NCBI GenBank assembly: GCA_964624395.1
Contig: CAZUWY010000012.1
Span: 1 to 39,408, forward strand
Direction: 5' to 3'
DNA: 39,408 nt
From: UBA1046 sp964624395
GTDB taxonomy: Bacteria; Bacillota; Clostridia; Saccharofermentanales; DTU023
The position numbers and the translations under genes are program-made. Shown piece by piece: positions 17,111 through 26,030 of this stretch; position 1 is the stretch's first letter; each line of letters begins with the position of its first letter. The notes beneath the pieces were generated by a model that was given only the letters and a program-made list of their open reading frames with translations, searched no databases and was not told the DNA's origin.

Positions 17111-18325
17111 TCATTTACAAAATTTGCGATAGTAAATGCTGGTGGATAGTTTGCGTCGGGCCAAGGCCAGACGCTTTTTAAATAAGCGATCCTTATTATA
17201 GGCCAAAGTATAGCTGTATTTTTTTTCTGCAATGAGCCTTTTAACCTGAGCTTTTAATTCCTCCGGAGCATATTTTCTGGCAACATATTTTGAGACATTG
17301 AGCCAGAGATGCTCTTTGGTATGCCGGTAATAAGCGCTGCTTTCGCCCTTGACAAGGTCATCGACCATCCAGGTGACAAGATTGCAGCCCGCTGCAGTAG
17401 TGTAGAAGCTTGAACGCCCATGGCGCAGATTAATTTCAAAAACCTTAAATTTGCCATCCCGCTGATCATATTTGAGATCGAAATTGGCAAAGCCCCTATA
17501 GCCAATTTGCTCCAGATAGGATTTGCACTGGGCATCGACTGCTGGAAAGTCTCCGCTGATCAAAACATTGTAATTGCCGACAAAGAGGGGCAGGCATTCA
17601 TCCAAGACGCAGCGAGCTGTACAGCTGGCCCTAACCTGGCCTTTTTTGTCCACATAGGCATTTAGAACATACATGGCTTCCGTGCCGCCGGGAATAAAAT
17701 CCTGGATAATCATATCGCCGCTGTAATCAGCCTGGTAGATATTAGCTAGGATCTCAGTTAATTCTTCGGCGCTATCTGCGACATAAGCCTTCTTTTTGCC
17801 CGCAAATTTAAGACCCAGATAGGCTATGCTGTCGTCTGGCTTGACTGCGACAGGGAAAGGAAAAGGCAGTTCGACAGATTTGTAGTTGCTGCTGTTGACA
17901 ACTACAGTGGCGGGATAGGGCAGGCCTGTTTCGGCACAGCTTTTGTAGAAAGCCTGTTTGTTTTCCAGCCTCAAACGCATATTTTCATCAATCGTATTGA
18001 TCAGAAAATATTCTTTGATGGCCTCCAGATTCCTGGTCACCAGGCTGACGTAATTATCTGAACAGGGAATTAAAAGCAGAGGGATATTTTTTTTGCTCAG
18101 CTCTTTACCTCTCAGGATAATCTGCTCTCGAAAAACTTCATCTTTGTCAAAATCGGGATAAGTGACGACATCAACAATTGTGGAATCGCCGGTAGCATCC
18201 AGTTTGGAACGGCCTAGAGCCAAAGAGCGCAGACCGTATGCCTGATGAAAAGAGCGAGCGACGCCGTAGGCGCAAATATCTGTGCCCAGCAGGACGGGCA
18301 GGAAAGGTGTATCTACAAAATCCAT
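17111..18325 (-). CDS. ATP-grasp ligase, D-aspartate ligase-like (peptidoglycan cross-bridge type)
   Basis: The 404-residue protein has an ATP-grasp fold: an N-terminal Rossmann-like part with the opening LGTDICAYGVARSFH, then a central domain with VAVKPDDS as the ATP-binding Lys segment and QDFIPGG. The last part carries the metal-binding block FEINLRHGR. The opening and the LLLIPCSDNYVSL segment resemble, from memory, the Aslfm-type D-aspartate ligase that adds D-Asp to the peptidoglycan precursor. Other carboxylate-amine ligases share the fold. The start is ATG 18325, nine codons inside the longest frame, because AGGAG lies directly ahead of it. No racemase gene is near. Function as a cell-wall amino acid ligase is a fair guess, not proven. 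Confidence 0.65.
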   Translation of the reverse strand: MDFVDTPFLPVLLGTDICAYGVARSFHQAYGLRSLALGRSKLDATGDSTIVDVVTYPDFDKDEVFREQIILRGKELSKKNIPLLLIPCSDNYVSLVTRNLEAIKEYFLINTIDENMRLRLENKQAFYKSCAETGLPYPATVVVNSSNYKSVELPFPFPVAVKPDDSIAYLGLKFAGKKKAYVADSAEELTEILANIYQADYSGDMIIQDFIPGGTEAMYVLNAYVDKKGQVRASCTARCVLDECLPLFVGNYNVLISGDFPAVDAQCKSYLEQIGYRGFANFDLKYDQRDGKFKVFEINLRHGRSSFYTTAAGCNLVTWMVDDLVKGESSAYYRHTKEHLWLNVSKYVARKYAPEELKAQVKRLIAEKKYSYTLAYNKDRLFKKRLALARRKLSTSIYYRKFCK

Positions 18326-18515
18326 ATGCACTCCTTGTAAACGATCTGGCAATGTATCTTTAGTGTTTTTTCTATTATTTAAATAATCTATTTCTTTTCA
18401 GGTCTAATGGCAAGCTCGAAAATGTTAAAGATCCTGCCTGAAAGCTGCAAATTAAGCAAACCGCAATTTTTTCTTTGCCTCTGGCTAAATCAGGCTGCGG
18501 CTTGATTGATCTTTA

Positions 18516-19223
18516 TTAATCCTGCCAGATGCCCAGCTTGTCTTTTTTGGCGCTTTGCAAGGCCTCTTCAAGCAGATCTACATATTTAATATTGGGCGGC
18601 CTGGTCATTAATCTGGCCTGCCCGGCTCTGACGATGGCTTGGTTGACAAAAGTGCCGTCAGGCAGATAGCAGTAGATTAGATCTCTTTCGAATCTGTCCC
18701 TGTAGGCTAGATCATATTCAATTCTGACAGATTTGCCCTCAAGCAGATCAGTAAGAAAAAGATGAGCCTCTTTGCCTTCAGCAGTATTTTGCAAAGGATC
18801 ACTGTGTACTGATTCAGGCGCATCTATTCCGATCAGGCGCATTTTGCGATGGTAGTTTTCTATCTTGAGCACAATAGTGTCGCCATCAACGATTTTTGCC
18901 ACCGGGAAATACTGATCTTTGTCCGGCATATACCACCAGGCAGGCAGATTGAGATTTTCCTCATCAGCATATTCATTTTCCTCAGTGCCACTGGCCTCCT
19001 GACCTTTGCCATCCGTTTTTTCAGCTTTTGCCTGGGTTTCATTTTCTTCCTTTGAAAAATCTGTTCTTTCAGCAGTTTTTTCTTCCCCGGGCAGGGTGAA
19101 TGGCCAACTGTCTTTGATCTTATCCAGCTTAGATTGGCCGAGGAAAAATCCTATTAAAAATACAGCGGCGATTATAATCAGAGAAATGCCGAGAAATAAT
19201 AGTCTTTGTTTATCTGTTTTCAT
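18516..19223 (-). CDS. Membrane-anchored thermonuclease-like (SNase) protein
   Basis: This 235-residue protein has an N-terminal membrane helix (residues 8-28) without a cleavage site, then an acidic, low-complexity linker to about residue 92. A staphylococcal nuclease-like domain follows. The catalytic set is in place: Arg129, Asp134 and Glu137 in MRLIGIDAPES, and Arg180 in ERDLIY. These correspond to Arg35, Asp40, Glu43 and Arg87 of the Staphylococcus enzyme. It should be an extracellular, membrane-tethered Ca2+-dependent DNA/RNA nuclease, useful for scavenging nucleotides or in DNA uptake. The start has a GGATCC/GAAAAAAG region rather than a strong ribosome site. A weak inverted repeat (18457-18465 with 18496-18504) lies downstream as a possible terminator. 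Confidence 0.88.
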   Translation of the reverse strand: MKTDKQRLLFLGISLIIIAAVFLIGFFLGQSKLDKIKDSWPFTLPGEEKTAERTDFSKEENETQAKAEKTDGKGQEASGTEENEYADEENLNLPAWWYMPDKDQYFPVAKIVDGDTIVLKIENYHRKMRLIGIDAPESVHSDPLQNTAEGKEAHLFLTDLLEGKSVRIEYDLAYRDRFERDLIYCYLPDGTFVNQAIVRAGQARLMTRPPNIKYVDLLEEALQSAKKDKLGIWQD

Positions 19224-19359
19224 CTTTTTTCAGGATCCTTTGTCAATTGTTGTAAATATATACTTAATATTGATAAAATATTCTTTAGCATTGCAGATAT
19301 CTTTGTTATTATAACTAAAAAAAACGATTCAGGCTTGAAGCTTTGAGCTAGGTCAGCTC

Positions 19360-19388
19360 TTAATACTTATTCTCATCCGTGCTATAAT
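19360..19388 (+). promoter_or_regulatory. Promoter for the PLP deaminase gene
   Basis: A perfect TATAAT (19383-19388) is preceded by TTAATA (19360-19365) at 17 bases. The start codon used for the gene is at 19443, so the leader would be about 48 bases and includes AAGGAGGTG at 19420-19428. Confidence 0.55.
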
Positions 19389-19442
19389 CATTTAAGTTTG
19401 CCAACGATTTTTCATGCAGAAGGAGGTGTTTGCGACAGAATT

Positions 19443-20474
19443 ATGGATCAGCTCGAAGGCAGGATCCATCTGGGACTCTTCCCCACGCCGCTGCAGAGTC
19501 TTGCGCGCATCGGGCAGCTATACGGTCATTCATCGCTTTGGATTAAAAGAGATGATCTGACTGATATTGCTCTGGGCGGTAATAAGATCAGAAAACTGGA
19601 ATTTTTACTTGAGGCAGCTTTAGCAGAGGGAGCGGATACAATACTGACATTTGGCGGACCGCAGACCAATCACGGCAGATTGACCGCAGCTGCAGCTGCC
19701 CGTCTGGGGCTTAAATCCATTCTGATCCTGGACGGAGATGAACCTGAGGAATTGAGCGGCAATCTTGTTTTGGATAATCTTTTGGGGGCAGAGCTTTACT
19801 TTTGCGGCGATACTCCTCAAGAGGAATTTACCAGCAAGATCATTTCCAGCTACGAAAATGATGGCCGCCAGCTTTTTGTAATCCCCATGGGGGGCAGCAA
19901 TGCTCTAGGAACTTTGGGTTATGTGCTAATGATGCAGGAACTGGCTGAACAGATGACCCAAGAGAGCATCAGCTCTGGACATTTGTTTGTCGCGGCAGGT
20001 TCAGCGGGAACACTGGCGGGCATAGTGCTGGGTGCTAAACTGTTTGGTTTGGACGAGCTCAAGATTCATGGTGTTCCAGTTTTTCCACCAGCAGAAATGG
20101 ATATTGCCGCTTTAACAGTTGAACTGGCTCAGGCGGCGGCAAAGTTGCTGTTGCGAGAGGATCTAAGGATTACAGATGAGGATTTTCAGGTAGATCTGGG
20201 CCCTGAGGAAGAGCCTTTCTACGGAATCGGTTATAATATACCGGATGCAAAAACTTTTGAGGCTGTGCGGATTTTTGCTGCTAGGGAAGGGGTCATTTTG
20301 GACCCTTGCTATACAGGCAAGGCAGCCAGGGCATTTCTTCATTTCCTCAACCGTGAGGTGAGAGATGAAGAATCTGTCATATTTGTACATACAGGAGGTT
20401 CACCTGGTCTATGGTCAAAGGGCCAGCTGGATTTCCTCAATCAGTATCCAGAGGATGAGCTGACAGCTTTTTGA
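19443..20474 (+). CDS. PLP-dependent D-cysteine desulfhydrase / ACC deaminase family enzyme
   Basis: The 343-residue protein is a fold-type II PLP enzyme. Lys48 in GGNKIRKLE is the expected Schiff-base lysine. The segment FGGPQTNHGRLTAAAAARLG matches the substrate-loop block of 1-aminocyclopropane-1-carboxylate deaminase and D-cysteine desulfhydrase. PMGGSNALGTLGY is the phosphate-binding glycine region, and YTGKAARA near the C-terminus is also typical. Likely reactions are release of ammonia, plus sulfide if D-cysteine is the substrate. The substrate cannot be decided here. A longer frame begins at 19398 with TTG, but ATG 19443 is preferred from homology, even though the AGGAGGT box lies a long 15 bases before it. 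The gene lies 113 bases ahead of the fusion synthase and could be co-transcribed. Confidence 0.85.
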   Translation: MDQLEGRIHLGLFPTPLQSLARIGQLYGHSSLWIKRDDLTDIALGGNKIRKLEFLLEAALAEGADTILTFGGPQTNHGRLTAAAAARLGLKSILILDGDEPEELSGNLVLDNLLGAELYFCGDTPQEEFTSKIISSYENDGRQLFVIPMGGSNALGTLGYVLMMQELAEQMTQESISSGHLFVAAGSAGTLAGIVLGAKLFGLDELKIHGVPVFPPAEMDIAALTVELAQAAAKLLLREDLRITDEDFQVDLGPEEEPFYGIGYNIPDAKTFEAVRIFAAREGVILDPCYTGKAARAFLHFLNREVRDEESVIFVHTGGSPGLWSKGQLDFLNQYPEDELTAF

Positions 20475-20532
20475 TTCTTTTGGCTTTGAGGAGAGCTTAA
20501 AGATTTAAGACAGGGCTTATCTGGATAAAAAA

Positions 20533-20553
20533 TCTCCGGCTGACGACCGGGGA
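20533..20553 (+). other. Stem-loop in the leader of the fusion synthase gene
   Basis: TCTCCGG (20533-20539) pairs with CCGGGGA (20547-20553), including one G-T wobble, across the loop CTGACGA. No T-run follows, so it is not a simple terminator. It sits 35 bases ahead of the synthase start codon and may affect translation or RNA stability. Confidence 0.35.
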
Positions 20554-20587
20554 GGCAAAAGAGAAAGCTTATTATTGAGAGGTGTAT

Positions 20588-23500
20588 ATGAACAAAATAC
20601 AAGAACTGATGCAAAACCTTGAAGCGTCTAAAGATTTTGAGGATTTGTTTTCAATGATGATGCTTAACGGCAAAGGAAAGCATATATTCGAGTATTATGA
20701 TGGTGAGCTGCTGGTCCAGGTTTCCTATGAGGAATTTATCAGAAAAGTCTGGGGCAGCGCCAAAAGGCTGAGAGATTTAGTTAATCCCGAAGAAGAATTT
20801 GTAGGCCTGAGGCTGCCCAACGGCCCCGAGTTTTGCATTTTATACTGGGCGATTTTAGCCGCTGGTCACAGCGTATTGCTCTTAAATTACCATCAGGGGG
20901 TCGATGCTGCTATAGATCTGATGGCCCAAGCAGGCACTGAGACCTTGATCACGGATAAAAGCAGCGAAGAAATTGCCTATCTGCCTGCCTCCTCCCTGAT
21001 CACGGAGCAAGAAGAGGCCCCGGAGAACAAATGGGGTGACCGCATTGCTCTTTGCACCAGCGGCACAACCGGAGATGCCAGAATCTATGTGCACAATAGT
21101 TTCTCAATCATCAATCTGGCCAAATGCCTGATCAAACTTTCAGAAGATACTGATCGCTGGTATCGTCCGGAGGTCAACGAGAAATGCCTGGCCTTTTTGC
21201 CTTTCCACCATGTCTTCGGCCTGATGGCGGTCTTTATGCTGACTTTCCTGGGTGGAAATACTTTTGTCTTTATCCCCAGCCTTGCTCCTGATGTGGTTTT
21301 GGACAGCTGCAAAAAACATAAAATCACCCAGCTGATCAGTATTCCTCTTTTCTGGAATGCACTGGTCAAAGGTTTGTATCGGCGGATCCGGATGACTGAG
21401 GGTGAAGGCAAGATTAAATCTTTTGAAAGATTGATCGAGGCAAATCTTAAAGCTCAGGCGGCAGGCAAAAAACTGCCCTTCTTCTTAGCCAATAAATTGA
21501 AAGCGATCAGAAATCAATTGCTGGGCGACGATATTTATCTTTGCGCCAGCGGCGGCGGATATATTCCGCACAAAACGATGAGAATCATCAATGGGCTTGG
21601 CTATTATCTTGTCAACGGCTATGGCATGACTGAGGCGGGTATTATCTCCGTCTGCAACGATGAAAATGTCAAGGTCAGACTCAATGGCAATGTTGGTGAG
21701 CCTTTCGAACCAAACAGCACCATGCTCTCTCCTGCTGGGGAGATAATGCTGCGCGGTGGCTGCCTCCATACCGGCATTCTTAAAGCGGGCAAATTCCAGC
21801 CCGTCGATTATAGCGGTGATAACTGGTTTGCCACCGGAGATATCGGCAGAATTGAAAATGGCTTGATCTATATCGATGGCAGACTGAAAGAAGTGATAAT
21901 CGGACCTTCTGGTGAAAATATCTATCCCGATACAGTAGAGGCTGAATTCCAGGATCTGCCAGGCGTGGCCCAGCTCAATGTGGTGGGCATTAAAGAAGAT
22001 GAATACGAATATGCCACCTTAGTGCTGGAACTGGCCCCGGATGTTGATTTGGAGGAACTGGACAAGGCAATAAAAGTCAAAATGATCAAGCTGCCTCCTT
22101 CCTCTACCATTGCCAACGTGTTGGTAAGTCTAAAGCCACTGCCTCTTTCTACGACAAGAAAAGTGAAACGCCAGCTCTTGGCGGCAGAGATCAAAGAGGG
22201 CAGATGGCCCAGTCAGACTTTGTCCCGCTATATGGAGGGGGAGAATGGAGATGCAGGTCTAAAGGCTGACGATAATACCAGGGCTAAAGGCTCAAAGAAA
22301 AAATCTGAAGCAAAAGAGGATAAGCAAAAGGATAATCAAAGGGAGAAGATCAGGGAAACTGTAAGAGGATTTTTTGCTGAGGCCTTGGATATAGATCCGG
22401 GCGAAGTGACCGACGGGGGACATTTTGTCCTTGATCTGGGCGGCGACAGCCTGGCCAGCCTCACTCTTCTCAATCTTTTAGAAAATGAATACAGCATCGA
22501 TATTGTTGACGACGAATACTATAACTGCATGAATCTCAACGACATAACCTCGCTCATTTATGAGCATATTACAGGCAATGTCGACCAGGCCAGCAGAAAA
22601 CCTGCAGTGGAGAGAATCAGGCCGCCTGTGGAGCGTGTGGACAGCATCGAAAAGATTAAGGAGATCCAGCAGTTTGTCAAGCGCTCGGAAGCTCTTTTAG
22701 CCAGCAGCAATATGCATAATCCCTATTTTATCTCTCAGGAATCACCTCTGACTGATGTCTCCTGCATGGATGGCAGGCAGATGCTGAATTTCGGCTCCTA
22801 CAATTACCTGGCCATGTCAGGGGATCCGGAAGTAAATGCAGCTGCAATAGCCGCCGTTGAAAAATACGGCACCTCAGCCAGCGGCAGCAGACTTTTAGCC
22901 GGAGAAAAGGATATCCATAAAAAGTTGGAAGCAGCTATTGCCCGCTGGAAAAATACTGAAGATTCTCTGGTCCTGGTCAGCGGCCACGCCACCAATGTCA
23001 CTTTCATTGGCAATTTCTGCACTGTCAACGATCTGATCATCTACGATCGTCTAAGCCATAACTCGGTTATTCAGGGTGTAAGCCTCTCCAGGGCGCAAAG
23101 TAAATATTTCCCCCATAACGATTATGAGGCTTTAGATGATTTCCTCACTCGCAACAGAGATAAATACGCTAAGGTATTGATCATTATTGAAGGTGCCTAC
23201 AGCATGGACGGCGATGTGGCTCCGGTGCCGGAGTTTGTCCGGATTAAAAAGAAGCATGGCTGCTTCTTACTGGTGGATGAGGCGCATTCAGCCTGTGTGC
23301 TGGGCGAAAACGGCAGCGGTGTTGATGAGCATTTCCAGCTCGCCCCCGACGATGTTGACATCAAGATGGGCACATTATCCAAAGGCCTTGGCACCTGCGG
23401 GGGTTATCTGGCGGGCTCTAAACTCCTGATTGAGTATTTGCGATATAATCTGCCCGGCTTTACCTTCTCAGTAGGACTCAGCCCCGCTCTGGCTGGAGCT

Positions 23501-23851
23501 GCACTCAAGGTTCTTGAGATCATGCAAAGAGATAACAGCCGGGTCAAATCGCTGCAAAGAAATATTGCCTATTTCCTCGAACAGGCAAAGGCCAGGGGTC
23601 TGGACACCTGCTTGGCTCAAGACACGGCAATAGTGCCGATTTTGGTTGGCCCGGAGGGGCTGGCCTTTAAGCTCAGCATCGATATGCAAGCTGACGGCAT
23701 CATTGTTCCACCTGCCATCTTCCCGGCTGTTCCGCGCGGACAGGCCAGATTGAGATATTGCCTGACCTCGGCCCATAAGCCGCAGCAGATTGACAAGGCT
23801 CTGGATGTCTTGCAGGAGCATTTGGCCAGAGCAAAAGAGCAGCTGGGCTAA
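20588..23851 (+). CDS. Fatty acyl-AMP ligase / acyl carrier protein / alpha-oxoamine synthase fusion
   Basis: One 1087-residue polypeptide joins three enzymes. Residues 1-540 are an AMP-forming ligase: phosphate-binding CTSGTTGDAR from 156, YGMTEAG at 345, GDIGRI and GRLKEVI near 420-440, and Lys525/527 at the A10 position. The region around residues 270-320 resembles long-chain acyl-CoA synthetases, suggesting a fatty-acid substrate. A Lys-rich linker (about 555-590) leads to a carrier domain with LGGDSLAS, Ser621 being the phosphopantetheine site. Residues 690-1087 are a PLP alpha-oxoamine synthase: SHNS, DEAHS (Asp897, His900) and TLSKGLG with Lys932. The likely path is fatty acid to acyl-AMP to acyl-ACP, then decarboxylative condensation with an amino acid to an alpha-aminoketone. 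The ATG at 20588 follows GAGAGG; the GTG two codons earlier is less likely. The product and amino acid are unknown. Confidence 0.85.
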   Translation: MNKIQELMQNLEASKDFEDLFSMMMLNGKGKHIFEYYDGELLVQVSYEEFIRKVWGSAKRLRDLVNPEEEFVGLRLPNGPEFCILYWAILAAGHSVLLLNYHQGVDAAIDLMAQAGTETLITDKSSEEIAYLPASSLITEQEEAPENKWGDRIALCTSGTTGDARIYVHNSFSIINLAKCLIKLSEDTDRWYRPEVNEKCLAFLPFHHVFGLMAVFMLTFLGGNTFVFIPSLAPDVVLDSCKKHKITQLISIPLFWNALVKGLYRRIRMTEGEGKIKSFERLIEANLKAQAAGKKLPFFLANKLKAIRNQLLGDDIYLCASGGGYIPHKTMRIINGLGYYLVNGYGMTEAGIISVCNDENVKVRLNGNVGEPFEPNSTMLSPAGEIMLRGGCLHTGILKAGKFQPVDYSGDNWFATGDIGRIENGLIYIDGRLKEVIIGPSGENIYPDTVEAEFQDLPGVAQLNVVGIKEDEYEYATLVLELAPDVDLEELDKAIKVKMIKLPPSSTIANVLVSLKPLPLSTTRKVKRQLLAAEIKEGRWPSQTLSRYMEGENGDAGLKADDNTRAKGSKKKSEAKEDKQKDNQREKIRETVRGFFAEALDIDPGEVTDGGHFVLDLGGDSLASLTLLNLLENEYSIDIVDDEYYNCMNLNDITSLIYEHITGNVDQASRKPAVERIRPPVERVDSIEKIKEIQQFVKRSEALLASSNMHNPYFISQESPLTDVSCMDGRQMLNFGSYNYLAMSGDPEVNAAAIAAVEKYGTSASGSRLLAGEKDIHKKLEAAIARWKNTEDSLVLVSGHATNVTFIGNFCTVNDLIIYDRLSHNSVIQGVSLSRAQSKYFPHNDYEALDDFLTRNRDKYAKVLIIIEGAYSMDGDVAPVPEFVRIKKKHGCFLLVDEAHSACVLGENGSGVDEHFQLAPDDVDIKMGTLSKGLGTCGGYLAGSKLLIEYLRYNLPGFTFSVGLSPALAGAALKVLEIMQRDNSRVKSLQRNIAYFLEQAKARGLDTCLAQDTAIVPILVGPEGLAFKLSIDMQADGIIVPPAIFPAVPRGQARLRYCLTSAHKPQQIDKALDVLQEHLARAKEQLG

Positions 23852-23881
23852 ATGAAAATAAAATATTGATCGCCTCTGACG

Positions 23882-23913
23882 GATTAAGCATTAATTCAGG
23901 GCTTTAATCTTTT
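23882..23913 (+). terminator. Possible terminator after the fusion synthase gene
   Basis: GATTAAGC (23882-23889) pairs with GCTTTAATC (23901-23909), with one bulge, around an 11-base loop and is followed by TTTT at 23910-23913. It lies 30 bases past the stop codon. The T-run is short, so leaky termination is likely. Confidence 0.5.
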
Positions 23914-23932
23914 AAATGTAGATTATTATAAT
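23904..23932 (+). promoter_or_regulatory. Possible promoter for the hydantoinase gene pair
   Basis: A perfect TATAAT lies at 23927-23932 with TTAATC (23904-23909) 17 bases ahead. The -35 falls inside the right arm of the preceding hairpin. The first gene starts at 23987. Confidence 0.45.
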
Positions 23933-23986
23933 CGGCGCTGTCGGCTGCCTGACTGATGGTGCAAAGAATTGGAAACGAGGTCAAAT

Positions 23987-26029
23987 ATGGCGAGAGTTGC
24001 AACAGATATCGGCGGTACCTTTACTGACTTGGTTGCCCTAGACCAAGGCAGGCTTATCACGCATAAAAGTCACACCACCCCTCCGGATTTTGAAGAAGGG
24101 GTGCTGAATGTTCTCAGAGAAAGCGGGATTGCCGCTGCCGAGATCGAGATCTTCCTGCATGGTACGACAACAATCATTAATACACTAATAGAGCGCAAAG
24201 GGGCTAAAACGGCCCTGATCACTACCCGCGGCTTTAGAGATATCTTGGAGATCGCCCGTTGCAACCGGCCGGATCTGTTTAATCTGGTCTTTGCCAAACC
24301 GAAAGCTTTTATTCCCCGCTACCTTAGGCAGGAGGTAAGAGAGCGGGTGGCAACAGACGGAAAGATCATCACCCCCCTTGAAGAGGAAGATGTGATTAAA
24401 TGCCTGGGCATCTTCAAAAAAGAGGGTGTGGAGAGCATTGCCATCTGCTATTTGAATTCCTATATAAATGATGCGCATGAGCTGAAAACTCTGGAGATTG
24501 TGCGCCGGGAATGGCCGGAGGTGCATGTGACTGCCTCGGTGGAGATCACTAGGGAATGGCGCGAATACGAAAGAACATCTACTGCTGTCTTAAATTCCTA
24601 TGTCTTGCCCATTGCCTCCTCCTATCTGGACAGATTGGAGGACAAGCTTGCCAGGGAAGCTTTTGCCGGCAAAAAATACATTATGCAAAGTAATGGCGGC
24701 AGCACCACTTTTGCGCAAGCCAGAAGAACAGCTATTAATCTTCTGGAATCGGGACCGGTGGCCGGCGTATTGGGCTCTGCGATTTTAGGCAAAATTGTCG
24801 GCGAGAAAAATATTATCTCCATGGATATAGGGGGCACGACTGCCAAATGTTCTCTGATTGATCAGGGCGAGGCGAGAATTACCACCGAATATAGGATTGA
24901 GCGCACAGAACGCTATGCCGGCTATCCTGTAATGGTTCCCGTCATTGATATCAATGAGATAGGCAACGGTGGCGGCTCGATAGCCTATGTTGATGCAGCC
25001 GGTTCTTTAAGAGTTGGCCCCAAATCAGCGGGAGCCTTTCCAGGACCTGTCGCCTACGGGCAGGGCGGGACAGAACCTACCACGACAGACGCCTGCCTGG
25101 TCACTGGTCGTCTGTCGGCAGAAAATTTTGATGCTGATGTCGATATGGATCAGGTCAAAGCGGCGATCGAGGAGAAGATAGCCAGACCTTTGGGGCTTAG
25201 TGTTGATCAGGCAGCCTTGGATATTATTCGTGTGGCTGAGTCCAATATGGTCAATGCCTTAAAGCTTATTTCAGTTCGCCGCGGCTATGACCCCAGAGAG
25301 TTTTCCCTGGTGGCGCACGGTGGCGGTGGGCCGATGCACAGCGCAACTTTAGCTCGCGACCTTAATGCCAGCAGGGTGATTGTTCCCAATTCCGCAGCAG
25401 TCTTTTCCGCCTGGGGCATGATGATGTCGGATATCAGGCATGACTGGATCAGAACTATTATCTGCCCTTTGAAGTCAACAGCTGTAGAGGAGATAAATTC
25501 GATCTGGGATGATCTAAAGGCCAGCGCTAGAAAACGCATGCAAGATGAGGGTCTGTCGGGCAGTGAGATCATCTTCCAGACCATTGTCGATATGCGCTAT
25601 GAAGGGCAGGAGCATACAGTTCCAGTGCAGGCGCCTGCAGATCAATGGGGCGATAATACCGCGGCAGATCTGATCGAATCCTTCCATTGCAATCATGAGC
25701 ATTTTTATACCTTTAGACTTGAAAATACTGAAGTTGAAATTGTCAATTTCCATCTGGTCGCTCTGGGAGTGCAGGAAAAACCGGACATTCCCCACATTGA
25801 ACAGCTGGGCAAAGAAAAAATTACTGCTGACGGTCAAAGAGAGGTCTTGTTTGACGATAAGATCTGGCGCGAGACGCCAGTCTATTACCGTTCCAAACTG
25901 AAAGCGGGCTTTACCGGCAGCGGGCCCATGCTGGTCGATGAAAAAACAGCAACCACTGTGGTTTTGCCGGGACAAAGCTTGACGGTTGATGAATACGGCA
26001 ATCTGATTATTGAAACGGGGGTGAATTAA
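23987..26029 (+). CDS. hyuA: Hydantoinase/oxoprolinase subunit A
   Basis: The 680-residue protein belongs to the HyuA/oxoprolinase A family, which uses ATP to open cyclic amides such as hydantoins or 5-oxoproline, or to activate ketones in acetophenone carboxylase relatives. The N-terminus carries the actin-like ATPase motif DIGGTFTDLVA, then LHGTTTIINTLIERKGAKTA. A second phosphate block DIGGTTAKCSLI is near residue 285, and GNGGGSIAYVD and AHGGGGPMHS follow. ATG 23987 is used because GAGG sits six bases upstream; the longer TTG start adds six residues that do not fit the family. It is followed by hyuB after one base, so the two subunits are co-translated. The substrate cannot be inferred more precisely. 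Confidence 0.93.
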   Translation: MARVATDIGGTFTDLVALDQGRLITHKSHTTPPDFEEGVLNVLRESGIAAAEIEIFLHGTTTIINTLIERKGAKTALITTRGFRDILEIARCNRPDLFNLVFAKPKAFIPRYLRQEVRERVATDGKIITPLEEEDVIKCLGIFKKEGVESIAICYLNSYINDAHELKTLEIVRREWPEVHVTASVEITREWREYERTSTAVLNSYVLPIASSYLDRLEDKLAREAFAGKKYIMQSNGGSTTFAQARRTAINLLESGPVAGVLGSAILGKIVGEKNIISMDIGGTTAKCSLIDQGEARITTEYRIERTERYAGYPVMVPVIDINEIGNGGGSIAYVDAAGSLRVGPKSAGAFPGPVAYGQGGTEPTTTDACLVTGRLSAENFDADVDMDQVKAAIEEKIARPLGLSVDQAALDIIRVAESNMVNALKLISVRRGYDPREFSLVAHGGGGPMHSATLARDLNASRVIVPNSAAVFSAWGMMMSDIRHDWIRTIICPLKSTAVEEINSIWDDLKASARKRMQDEGLSGSEIIFQTIVDMRYEGQEHTVPVQAPADQWGDNTAADLIESFHCNHEHFYTFRLENTEVEIVNFHLVALGVQEKPDIPHIEQLGKEKITADGQREVLFDDKIWRETPVYYRSKLKAGFTGSGPMLVDEKTATTVVLPGQSLTVDEYGNLIIETGVN

Positions 26030-26030
26030 G

